This document shows, piece after piece, positions 24,636 to 33,299 of a stretch of 64,000 nucleotides of DNA. The stretch covers positions 1 through 64,000 of the forward strand of contig CAYPXR010000041.1 in NCBI GenBank assembly GCA_964414585.1, written 5' to 3'. This stretch comes from DATEMU01 sp964414585 (lineage in GTDB: Bacteria > Planctomycetota > Phycisphaerae > UBA1845 > UTPLA1). The translations under genes and the position numbers were made by a program. Under the pieces are notes generated by a model. That model saw only the letters and a list, made by a program, of their open reading frames with translations. It was not told where the DNA came from and ran no database searches. Within the stretch, counting starts at the first letter, position 1. Each line of letters begins with the position of its first letter.

Positions 24636-27600
24636 CTACGAAACGGCGCCGGCCAACGTGCGGCGCTGAAAAGCGGGAATGAGCGAGGCATCGACGGTGC
24701 ATTCGTAATCGTCGATCCTGGCGACGAGCCGGCCGGCGGCGTCGAAGAAGCCGATATCCGCCGCGACGCAATGCGCCGAGCTGCGCCGGACTTCGAAAGC
24801 GACGGTGACGCCTTCGGCGGGAAACGCGCTGCGGTACTGGCGATACCGGCCCAGACGGCTGGGCAGCGACGGCGCGCCTATTTCCTCGCGGCACCAGACA
24901 ATCGCCGCTTGAAACGCCGCATCGATCGCGAGCGGGTCCGTCAGCCACGTGCTTCGCAGCGGATCGGTCATCCAATCACGCGGGGACGGCGCGGTGGCCG
25001 CGTCGGCGAGAAGACCGCGCGGGCCGCAGCCGCGAATCGCGGAGATGGCCGCAAGCTGCTCGCCGTGGAAAAGCACGTCGGCGTAGATTTCGTCGGTCGA
25101 CTTGGAAAAAGCCCGTTCGGCGAGCGAAGGATCGATCGGCGTCTGCGGAGCGGCGGGCAGCCGCGTCGCCAGGATGACGGTCGCCTTGGCGTGCGGGACT
25201 TCACGGCCGTGCGAATCCGTGCTGCGCATCGTCACGTCGATCTCGAACAGGTCGCCGCTTCGCCTGGATTTTGAGGCGTTGAATTGCAACACGACGGGTT
25301 CGCCGTTGAGGATCACGCCTTTGAGTACTTGGAAGTTGTCGATGCCGTGCAGGACGAGGCCGGGGTTTCCGTGCAGCGCCGCATGGGCCAGCCACTCCAT
25401 CGTCATCGCGGCGGGCAAAACGGGGTGGCCGCCGATGACGTGCGAGCGGAGAAAATCGTGCCGCGCCAGATCGAGCCGGCGTTCGAAGGCGAGGTGAAAG
25501 TCGGAATCATTTGTCAGCGTTTTCGTGTTGGCGCTGCGTCGGCGCCCGGTGGTTGATGAAGTCGGGATCAATCCGCCGCCGAGAACGATTTCGACCGCCC
25601 GATCGGCGCCGGCCATTTCCTCGACGAGGCATCGCGCGCCGGCTTCGAGCAGAATCAATTCGACGCCGCGTTTCTCGAACTCGCGCTTCAGGGCCGGGCC
25701 GACCATTCCGCCGTCCCAGGGACCCCAGTTGAGCGAGACGACGTTGCAATTCGGGAGCGTCGAGGTAAGCCGCCGCGCGGCCTTGTTCAGGACTTCGTTA
25801 GCCATCGCATAATCGGCCTGGCCGACGTTGCCGAAGCGGCCGCTGACGGAGGAAAACAGAACCAGATGGCGAAGCTCGTTGCGATCGACCGCATCGAGCA
25901 GGTTTCGCAAGCCCGCCACCTTCGTGTCGAAGACGCGGTCAAATTGTTCGGCCGTCTTGTCCTTAATAAATCGATCTTCCAGGACGCCGGCAGCGTGGAT
26001 CAGCCCGCGAATCGGTCCAAATTCACGACGAATCTTCTCGACGACCGATCGGAGCGACGCCGTGTTGCGGACATCGACGCATTCGTAACGAACGGTCGCG
26101 CCAGCCTCGGCGATCCGCGCGAGATTGCGGCGGATTTCACGACTGGCCATCTGGCGGTCATACGCGGATTTCAACTCGGCAGGGCTTGGATTCGGCCGAC
26201 TGGCAAACTCGTGCCGCAAAATCGCCTGCTTGATCTCCGCTTCGTTTTTAAGCGGCTTGAGCCACGCCGGTTCGTCGGCAGGCTGCGGCGAGCGGCCGAG
26301 GATGACCAGCGTCGGGCGGTGCGAGCGGGCCAGTTCCACGGCGGTCTCGGCCGTCACGCCGCGCGCGCCGCCGGTCACGATGAAAACGTCGGCGGTGTTG
26401 ATAGTGATCGTCGCCGGTGAAACGGCGGCGGGCGTGAGTTCGAGTCCACGACGATGGCCTGGTGAAAGGCCGACTTCGACCGGCCCTTCGGACAGAAGTT
26501 CCTGAACGATCGCAACGGCAGCGGATTCGTCGTTCCAATTGTTGGGAATATCCAGCGCGCGGCAGATGACGTCCGGCCATTCGTGCGCGGCGGTCTTGGC
26601 GAGCCCGGCGAGGCCGCCTGTTGTCGGATCGAAGTCGCCGCCGGCAAGGCCGAACGCGCCATCCATGCGGCTGATCGTCGTGAAGAGGGCATCGCCGACT
26701 TTTGCGGCGGCAGTCAGGCCCGTCGAAACGGATTTCGCCGCGAGGAACGCGCTGCGCAGGGCGACTTCTGATTCGCGCGTCCAACTCCCGTCCGGCAAGG
26801 GCTGGGAAGGCGCCGGCAGGATGAGGCCGCCGACGAGTTCGTCGCCGTGATGGCGGGCGATTTCGTCCATGGCCAGCAGCGCGGTCTTGATGCCGAATTT
26901 CTGGAACTGCCTGGAAAGAAGTTGCGCCAGCGGGGAGCGGTCGTCGGCAATCCAAATCACACGGCCCGGGGCGAGTTGCACGCCGACGTTCTCCGCGGGA
27001 GGAAGGTCGACGAGTTGCAATACGCTTCTCTGCACGCGTGTCGATGCGGCGGGCTTCGTCGGCGGCGCGGCAGGCGTTGCCATCGGTACTTGTTTCGCGG
27101 GCTCTGGGGAGGAAGAGGCGTAATACTCGACGATCTGCCCGAGAGTTCGGAGCGCGCCCATGTTTTCCGGTTTGACCGGCGGCAGGTGCGGGGTCTTCGC
27201 CTCGACACCGGCGAGGATTTCGACGCGCTTGATCGAATCGATGCCGAGGTCGGCTTCGAGGTCCATTTCGAGGTTGAGCATCTCGCGCGGATAGCCGGTC
27301 AATTGTGCGACGACTTCCAGCAACGTTCCGGAGAAGTCGATGGATGGCGCGGGCTCAGCGACCGATGCGATTTGCGGCGCCGACACCGGGCTCGCGTCAG
27401 CAGCGGCCGGGGCCATGAAGTCGACGATCTGCCGCAGCGTGCGAAGTCCGCCCATCTGGTCGGGTTTTACGCTGGATAATTCCGGCATCTTTTCCTCGAT
27501 CGCCGCGACGATCTCGACGCGCTTGATCGAATCGATGCCGAGGTCGGCCTCGATATCCATGTCGAGGTTGATCATCTCGCGTGGATAGCCGGTCTTGTCG

Positions 27601-30600
27601 CAGACGACTTCGAGGACGACGGACTCGATGGTGCCCATTTCGGATTTCGGATTTCGGATTTCGGATTGAATGGCGGGAATCGTCGTCTCGACCGGGGGAG
27701 CAACACGAGCCGGGGCGGATTCGAGTTTCGTCGGCTGCGGCAATATTTCGGATTTCGGAATGGGGATTGCGGATTGTGCGGGCGGTGCGACCGTGGATGT
27801 TGGAGCAGGGGCCGACCAGCCCATTGATTGTGCGACGAGACGCTGCTGGCCTTCGAGCATGGACTGAATCGCCCGATGGGCCTGTTCCTGGCTTTGCAGG
27901 AATCGCTCGTGCGCTGCGGCAGTTTGTTGTTGAAGGGCCTGCATGGATCTCAGCCCTTCCTGAATGAGCCGCAGCGCATCGGCCAGCATGGGGTTTTGAT
28001 TCGGCGTTGTGTTCGCCGGCGTTGTCGATGGTGAAATCGGTGTGGACAAATTTATCGTGGGTTCCATGGCGAGTCGCGGCGGCGGGGAGGCGATCGGTGG
28101 CGATGGAGGAGGCATGTCGGTCGAATTCCCGGCCATCGCGCGGGCCTGCGCCGAAACCAGCTTGCGATCGATTTCCATCATGACCGTCTCATCGCGGTCG
28201 ATTTTCGGCATCTGCCTGTAGGCCGCCGTATCGATGGCGGTTCTGTCCGTGTGGCCACTTGCCCTCGTCTTGGTCGCGACCGTTTTCGTCGTCGGCGCTC
28301 GATAGTTCGCCCCGACCAGCGGCACGACCATTTTCGGCTTGCGCGGTTCGGCGACGGCGCGCTCCCAGCGCGACAGTTCGACAGAATAGCCCATCGCGGC
28401 CAGCCGGCACAACACTCGTGCCAGATCCGTTACGCCGGATTCACGACCTGCCGATGCGTCGATGGCCAGCGCTGCATGGGGCCGATCACCGAGGATCGCC
28501 CCGACCAAACCGGTGAGTACCGCCTTGGGTCCGACTTCGACGAAAGTTCGTGCCCCGGCATGATACAACGCCTCAATTTGTTTCACGAAATCGACCGGCC
28601 GCACGAGTTGATGGGCGAGCAGGTCTTTCGCCGCCGCGGCCTGTTCCGGGTATGCCTCACCGGTGCTGTTGGCGAAAACTGGGCAATGTCCGGTGGTGAA
28701 TTCGACCGCTTCGAGCGCATTGCGCAGCGGCGTCAGGGCTGATTGCATCGATGCCGTGTGGAAAGCGCCGGAGACGTTCAGTGTTTTGCAGGCCAGTCCG
28801 CGCGATTTGCATGCGGCGGCGGCCCTGGCGATCTCCTCGCGCGGGCCGGAGAGCACGCCCTGCTTCGGGCTGTTGCGATTGGCGAGGATGACGCCGAGTT
28901 TTTCTTCCTCGATCAGTTGCGAGATCTTGTCGAGCGGCCCCTGCACGGCGAGCATCGCGCCGCGATCGCCGTCACCGGCGGCCATGAGCCGACCGCGAAG
29001 GCGGCTGAGACGGTGCAGCGTGGCGGCGTCGAAGCGGCTCGCGGCGCACAACGCGACGAGTTCGCCGTAGCTGTGACCGCTGGTGAAATCGGGCCGGACA
29101 CCGAATCGCTCGAGGACGCGGGCCATGCCGAGGTCGATCGCTCCGAGCGCTCGCTGGGAATTCTCGGTGCGCGAGAGAATCGCGGTTTGCAGGTTCTTGG
29201 TGTCGTCGTCGAACGCGGGCTGCGGATAAATCAGATCGCCGACAGCAGGCTCGTCGAAACTCGCATCACGAGCGGCGTCCATCATCGACGCGTTCACCTC
29301 GGAGAAGGTGCAGGCGAGTTCGCGGGTCATGCCGACATACTGGCTGCCTTGTCCGGGGAAAAGGAATGCGAGTTTGCCGGGGCTTCCGGTTCCATAATAG
29401 AGGCCGCTTCGATTTGCGGACGGATCGTGTTTCGCGAGGTCGCCAGCTAGCTTTTCTTCGACGACGGCCAGCCGCGCGACGAGGTCCTCACCGGCTTCGA
29501 CGGTGAAAACAAGCCGATGCGTATGCGTGCCGCGGAACGATTGTCGCGACGCAGCGGCGTGGTAAGCAATGCGCGCATCATCGATTCCGTCGGCGGTCGC
29601 GATCTCCCGCCATTTCGCCAACGACTCGCGCAACCCTTCGATGGACTCGGCGGACAGGGCCATGATCTGCACGCTGCCATCCCATGCCGGTTCGACAACC
29701 GCCGCGGGCTGCTCTTCCAGGACCGCGTGAAAATTGCTCCCGCCGAAGCCGAAGGAGCTGACTCCCGCGCGTCGCGGTCGGTCCTCCGTCGTTACCCACG
29801 GTCGGGCCTGCGTATTGAGATAGAAGGGGCTTCGCTCGATCCCGAGGTTCGGGTTCGGCCGGTTGATCTTGATCGTCGGCGGCAGCGAGCGGTGATAGAG
29901 CGCCAGGGCGGCCTTGATGAGCCCGGCCGCGCCGGCGGCGGCTTTGGTATGGCCGATCTGCGACTTCACCGAGCCGAGCGCGCACCAGGTCCCGTCGCCG
30001 CGCGATTCGCGGAAGACCGTCTTGAGCGCCTCGAACTCCGACGCATCGCCGACCTTGGTGCCGGTGCCGTGCGCTTCGATCAGATCGACCGTCTCCGGTT
30101 CAAAACCCGCCGATACGTAGGCGTTGCGCAGGCAGCGGGCCTGACCGGCCGAGTGCGGGGCGTAGATGCTTTGCGAACGCCCGTCGCTGGAAGTGCCGAT
30201 CGCACGGATGACGGCGTAGATTCGGTCGCCGTCGCGCTGCGCATCGTCGAGGCGTTTGAGCACCAGCATGCCGATGCCTTCGCCGAGCACGGTGCCATCG
30301 GCGCTTTCGTCGAAGGGCCGCGCGTCGCCGGTCGGCGAGAGGGCCGGGGTCTTCGAGAAGCACATGTGCATGAAGATGTCGTTGAGCGTGTCGGCCCCGC
30401 CGGTCACGGCCATGTCGCAGCGGCCGGTGGCCAGTTCCATCATGGCGAGATGCACCGCGCCGAGCGAACTGGCGCAGGCCGCATCGACGACGCAGTTCGT
30501 CCCGCGAAGGTTCAGGCGATTGGCGATCCGACCGGCGACGACGTTGCCGAGCAGACCGGGGAAGGAGTTTTCCTGCCAGGAGACGTAGCCGTCGGAAATG

Positions 30601-31133
30601 CGTGCGATGACGACTTCGGCGATCTCCGGCGAAACGCCGGCCTCGGCTAATGCGCGCTTCCATAAAGGATGACCCAGTCGCGCCGCAAGAGGGATGACCA
30701 ACTCCTGCGTGCCGGTGATGCCGAGAAAGACGCCGACTCGATCGCGATTGAAATCGCGGTCTTCGCCATAGCCGGCGTCTTCGAGGGCGGCCTTGGCCAC
30801 AACGAGTGAGAGAAGCTGCGTCGTGTCGGTCGCTTCGAGGATCGTCGGGGGGATGCCGAACTCGGTCGGGTCGAAGGGCACGGACGAAAGGAATCCGCCG
30901 CGCGTGCAGTAGGTGTGGTCGGGCCGTTTGGGGTCGGGGTCGAAATAGTCCTCCGGCGTCCAGTGCGTCGGCGGCACATCGCGGATGCCGTCGTCGCCAC
31001 GCCGCAGCGACCGCCAGAACTCCGTCAGGTTCCGCGCATTGGGCATCAGGCAGCCCATGCCGACGATGGCAATGGGAACTTGCACGGGACCCGCGCCTTG
31101 TCCTCGAGTGCTCAACAGATTCCTTGCTTTCAA
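24636..31133 (-). CDS. pfaA: PfaA-like secondary-lipid (PUFA-type) synthase: KS-AT-ACP-ACP-KR-DH
   Basis: 2165 aa. KS about 18-470: Cys220 in DAACASSL, His355 in EAHGTGT, His395 in GHTKAAAG. Malonyl/acyltransferase about 585-890: LFPGQGSQYVGM and GHSYGE with Ser688. Two acyl carrier domains follow, each with LGIDSIKRVEI (phosphopantetheine Ser near 1202 and 1300). Ketoreductase about 1400-1840: nucleotide loop VTGGARGVTAE near 1580, then FSSVSGRFGN and the catalytic Tyr in ADYAMANE. The C-terminal polyketide-type dehydratase hotdog (about 1880-2165) has HVIGGHPVLPAAMTMEW. Most PUFA synthases have five or more ACPs; here there are two. The start is uncertain: TTG 31133 or GTG 31085, the latter nearer to the KS. 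It lies between pfaD (73 nt) and pfaC (9 nt). The pre-ACP linker contains TTTCGGA repeats. Confidence 0.9.
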   Translation of the reverse strand: MKARNLLSTRGQGAGPVQVPIAIVGMGCLMPNARNLTEFWRSLRRGDDGIRDVPPTHWTPEDYFDPDPKRPDHTYCTRGGFLSSVPFDPTEFGIPPTILEATDTTQLLSLVVAKAALEDAGYGEDRDFNRDRVGVFLGITGTQELVIPLAARLGHPLWKRALAEAGVSPEIAEVVIARISDGYVSWQENSFPGLLGNVVAGRIANRLNLRGTNCVVDAACASSLGAVHLAMMELATGRCDMAVTGGADTLNDIFMHMCFSKTPALSPTGDARPFDESADGTVLGEGIGMLVLKRLDDAQRDGDRIYAVIRAIGTSSDGRSQSIYAPHSAGQARCLRNAYVSAGFEPETVDLIEAHGTGTKVGDASEFEALKTVFRESRGDGTWCALGSVKSQIGHTKAAAGAAGLIKAALALYHRSLPPTIKINRPNPNLGIERSPFYLNTQARPWVTTEDRPRRAGVSSFGFGGSNFHAVLEEQPAAVVEPAWDGSVQIMALSAESIEGLRESLAKWREIATADGIDDARIAYHAAASRQSFRGTHTHRLVFTVEAGEDLVARLAVVEEKLAGDLAKHDPSANRSGLYYGTGSPGKLAFLFPGQGSQYVGMTRELACTFSEVNASMMDAARDASFDEPAVGDLIYPQPAFDDDTKNLQTAILSRTENSQRALGAIDLGMARVLERFGVRPDFTSGHSYGELVALCAASRFDAATLHRLSRLRGRLMAAGDGDRGAMLAVQGPLDKISQLIEEEKLGVILANRNSPKQGVLSGPREEIARAAAACKSRGLACKTLNVSGAFHTASMQSALTPLRNALEAVEFTTGHCPVFANSTGEAYPEQAAAAKDLLAHQLVRPVDFVKQIEALYHAGARTFVEVGPKAVLTGLVGAILGDRPHAALAIDASAGRESGVTDLARVLCRLAAMGYSVELSRWERAVAEPRKPKMVVPLVGANYRAPTTKTVATKTRASGHTDRTAIDTAAYRQMPKIDRDETVMMEIDRKLVSAQARAMAGNSTDMPPPSPPIASPPPRLAMEPTINLSTPISPSTTPANTTPNQNPMLADALRLIQEGLRSMQALQQQTAAAHERFLQSQEQAHRAIQSMLEGQQRLVAQSMGWSAPAPTSTVAPPAQSAIPIPKSEILPQPTKLESAPARVAPPVETTIPAIQSEIRNPKSEMGTIESVVLEVVCDKTGYPREMINLDMDIEADLGIDSIKRVEIVAAIEEKMPELSSVKPDQMGGLRTLRQIVDFMAPAAADASPVSAPQIASVAEPAPSIDFSGTLLEVVAQLTGYPREMLNLEMDLEADLGIDSIKRVEILAGVEAKTPHLPPVKPENMGALRTLGQIVEYYASSSPEPAKQVPMATPAAPPTKPAASTRVQRSVLQLVDLPPAENVGVQLAPGRVIWIADDRSPLAQLLSRQFQKFGIKTALLAMDEIARHHGDELVGGLILPAPSQPLPDGSWTRESEVALRSAFLAAKSVSTGLTAAAKVGDALFTTISRMDGAFGLAGGDFDPTTGGLAGLAKTAAHEWPDVICRALDIPNNWNDESAAVAIVQELLSEGPVEVGLSPGHRRGLELTPAAVSPATITINTADVFIVTGGARGVTAETAVELARSHRPTLVILGRSPQPADEPAWLKPLKNEAEIKQAILRHEFASRPNPSPAELKSAYDRQMASREIRRNLARIAEAGATVRYECVDVRNTASLRSVVEKIRREFGPIRGLIHAAGVLEDRFIKDKTAEQFDRVFDTKVAGLRNLLDAVDRNELRHLVLFSSVSGRFGNVGQADYAMANEVLNKAARRLTSTLPNCNVVSLNWGPWDGGMVGPALKREFEKRGVELILLEAGARCLVEEMAGADRAVEIVLGGGLIPTSSTTGRRRSANTKTLTNDSDFHLAFERRLDLARHDFLRSHVIGGHPVLPAAMTMEWLAHAALHGNPGLVLHGIDNFQVLKGVILNGEPVVLQFNASKSRRSGDLFEIDVTMRSTDSHGREVPHAKATVILATRLPAAPQTPIDPSLAERAFSKSTDEIYADVLFHGEQLAAISAIRGCGPRGLLADAATAPSPRDWMTDPLRSTWLTDPLAIDAAFQAAIVWCREEIGAPSLPSRLGRYRQYRSAFPAEGVTVAFEVRRSSAHCVAADIGFFDAAGRLVARIDDYECTVDASLIPAFQRRTLAGAVS
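27638..27773. repeat. TTTCGGA heptamer repeats inside pfaA
   Basis: Four perfect TTTCGGA units at 27638-27665, and two perfect plus two diverged units at 27746-27773. They encode SEIRNPKSE and IPIPKSEI in the proline-rich linker just before the first ACP (residues about 1117-1165). Confidence 0.85.
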
Positions 31134-31206
31134 AAATGAAGAGGGCGGTCGTGAGGACGAGCCGCCGCTTTTCTTGGCTCAGGTTTTTCCGGCGGCGATT
31201 ATAAGG

Positions 31207-33090
31207 TCAGGATGAAAGGAGTGTCGAGATCGCACTCGGCTCGATCGGGCGATAGTGCTGTGCCTCCGGCGAGAGCTTCAATCCCTGGGTTTTCAGCCAG
31301 TTTGCCCGCGTCAGGACCGCCGCGCCGAGCATCAGGTTGTTCGCCACGGTCACGACGCTTCGATTCTCCGGCTTTTCCAAAAAGCTGCCACGCACCCATT
31401 CGTTGAATGCGCCCATCGCCGGACCGCACCATATCTGGTAGTCCGCCCTGCGAGTCGGCTCGCCCTTGTTCGCCCAATCGGACGAGCGGCCGAGATACGA
31501 TCGAAAGACCAGGGCCATCTTATGCTTCGGGTCCTTGTCGGCTCGCGCGATCTGATCTGGGTCACGAACCTCGAAAAAGCGGCGAGTCTCGTTCCACGCT
31601 TCCTCCAGCGTGCAGCGATAGTAATCTTTTTCAAGCGAGGCTCGCTCGCGCGGGGGCAGGTCGTCCAAGCCCGAATGTGCACGGTAGAGGTCGTAAAGCT
31701 TTCGCGCTCGCACGGCAAACATCGTTCCCCACTTGAGCACCTGCACCTTGACGCCCATCTCGAACATGTCCGCCGCCGGGGCCATCGCCACGTCGGCCGG
31801 TCCGGCATGGGCGAGCATTTCGCGCACGGCTTGCGACGTGCCCGCTTCGATGCACGCCTGATTTACGGAGCCGGTGAGGATATACGCCGCGCCCATCGCG
31901 AAGGCCGCGGCTGCGGAGGCCGGCGTCGAGATGCCGCCCGCGGCTCCAACGCGAAGTGGCTCCGCGTAACCATACTTCGCCTGCAACTCATCGCGCAGGG
32001 CGATCATGCTCGGGATCAACGAAATCGCGGGGCGATTGTCGGTATGTCCGCCGGAATCGGCTTCGACGGTGATATCCGTCGCCATCGGAATGGATTCCGC
32101 GAGTGTGGCCTGTTCCCGCGTGATTTCGCGGGAATCGACAAGCATCTTCAAGAGGTTTTCCGGCGGCGGCGACATGAACTTGCGCGCTACTTCCGCCCGC
32201 GAGACCTTCGCGATCACGGTGTTCGGGCAGACGACGCGGCCTTTGGGATCGCGATGAATCCCATTGACGCGATACCGCACAAGCGGCAGCGTCAGATCCA
32301 GATAAGCCGATGCATCGACGAGTTTGATGCCGCGCCGCAGATAAAGTTCAACCACGCCGGTTTCGAGGTCCGGCTCATTCGGACTGTGGATCAGATTGAA
32401 TCCAAACGGCGCGTCGCCGAGTTTTTTCTGAATCCGGTCGATCGCGATCTCCACCCGGTCGAGCGAGAGCCCGGCCGCGCCGAAGAAGCCGAGCATTCCG
32501 GCGCGGCTCATGGCTTCGACAATTTCTTCCGAGCCGATGCCATTGGCCATTGCGCCGGCCGCGTAGGCATACTTCAGTCGATGTGCCTTGCAAAACGCGG
32601 GGTCGCCAAGTTGCGCCGGAGAAAGCGCCGGTGCGAAGGCGTGCAACGGATAGCTCGGTTCCAGGTTAACGGTCCCTTCGCCGAGCAGGCTGCGACCGCC
32701 GAGCCCCACGGCGAGTTTGCCTCGGGAATTCACCACGTGGATCGGGCGCGTCACTTGATGGAGCGCCGTCGCCAGTCCCGTGGGGGAGGTATCCGGCGGC
32801 GTGTCGTCCGGCAGCCACCAACCCATCGGTCGGGGCAATTCCGCAACGTCCACATCGACTTTGGAAGCGTCGATGGCCTTGTGTTCATGCGCCTCCAGAG
32901 GGAGGTGACGAGCCGCCTTGACCCCCAGGTCGAGGAGCAGATTGCACCCGGCGAAAAAGCTTCCGACGGCAAGTTTCGCTCCGGTCTTCGCCCCCGCAGC
33001 CGCCGCGCTGATGGCGGAAGCCCCCGTGTCCATGGCGGTTTGGGTGATGGTTCCCCGTTTTGCCGGCTTCTGTTCGATCTGGTCCGCCAT
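31207..33090 (-). CDS. pfaD: PfaD-like enoyl reductase of the lipid synthase
   Basis: 627 aa from ATG 33090. It is a TIM-barrel flavin protein of the PfaD family, related to 2-nitropropane dioxygenase. Recognisable parts are AAGAMANGIGSEEIVEAMSRAGMLGFFGAAGL, FGFNLIHSPNEPDLE, TDITVEADSGGHTDNR, LRVGAAGGISTP with AAFAMGAAYILTGSVNQ, and the C-terminal ADYQIWCGPAMGAFNEWV, which is shared by PfaD proteins. The N-terminal 90 residues are less conserved. It supplies the enoyl reductase missing from PfaA and PfaC. It is the first gene of the pfaD-pfaA-pfaC run, an order also known in myxobacteria. No phosphopantetheinyl transferase gene was found beside it. Confidence 0.92.
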   Translation of the reverse strand: MADQIEQKPAKRGTITQTAMDTGASAISAAAAGAKTGAKLAVGSFFAGCNLLLDLGVKAARHLPLEAHEHKAIDASKVDVDVAELPRPMGWWLPDDTPPDTSPTGLATALHQVTRPIHVVNSRGKLAVGLGGRSLLGEGTVNLEPSYPLHAFAPALSPAQLGDPAFCKAHRLKYAYAAGAMANGIGSEEIVEAMSRAGMLGFFGAAGLSLDRVEIAIDRIQKKLGDAPFGFNLIHSPNEPDLETGVVELYLRRGIKLVDASAYLDLTLPLVRYRVNGIHRDPKGRVVCPNTVIAKVSRAEVARKFMSPPPENLLKMLVDSREITREQATLAESIPMATDITVEADSGGHTDNRPAISLIPSMIALRDELQAKYGYAEPLRVGAAGGISTPASAAAAFAMGAAYILTGSVNQACIEAGTSQAVREMLAHAGPADVAMAPAADMFEMGVKVQVLKWGTMFAVRARKLYDLYRAHSGLDDLPPRERASLEKDYYRCTLEEAWNETRRFFEVRDPDQIARADKDPKHKMALVFRSYLGRSSDWANKGEPTRRADYQIWCGPAMGAFNEWVRGSFLEKPENRSVVTVANNLMLGAAVLTRANWLKTQGLKLSPEAQHYRPIEPSAISTLLSS

Positions 33091-33190
33091 AACCCCTCGA
33101 CCGCCCAAAAATTGGTCGTCCGCCGCTGGAATCGCACAAAAAGCCGCGCCAGCCTAACCGACGCGACCGTCCAGGGGAATCGTCGCCGTG

Positions 33191-33226
33191 CCCGTGAGAA
33201 ATCACGGGGCCGCCTCCCTTGCGGCC
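33191..33226. promoter_or_regulatory. Two adjacent stem-loops in the divergent pfaD / PpiD-like spacer
   Basis: CCCGTGA-GAAA-TCACGGG (33191-33208) is a perfect stem with a GNRA-type loop. GGCCGC (33208-33213) and GCGGCC (33221-33226) form a second stem directly after it. They lie in the 209-nt divergent region, so could affect either leader. Function unknown. Confidence 0.5.
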
Positions 33227-33299
33227 TGACGCCGGCGCGGTAACCTTATTGGTTCGGTTTCGCTCGTTTATCCACCGCAACGACAAGGAGTTGCACCCC

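Noticed and set aside
23940..25274. Plus-strand frame opposite the pfaC/pfaA junction
   Set aside because: Covers catalytic KS sequence of the other strand; no start signals or motifs.
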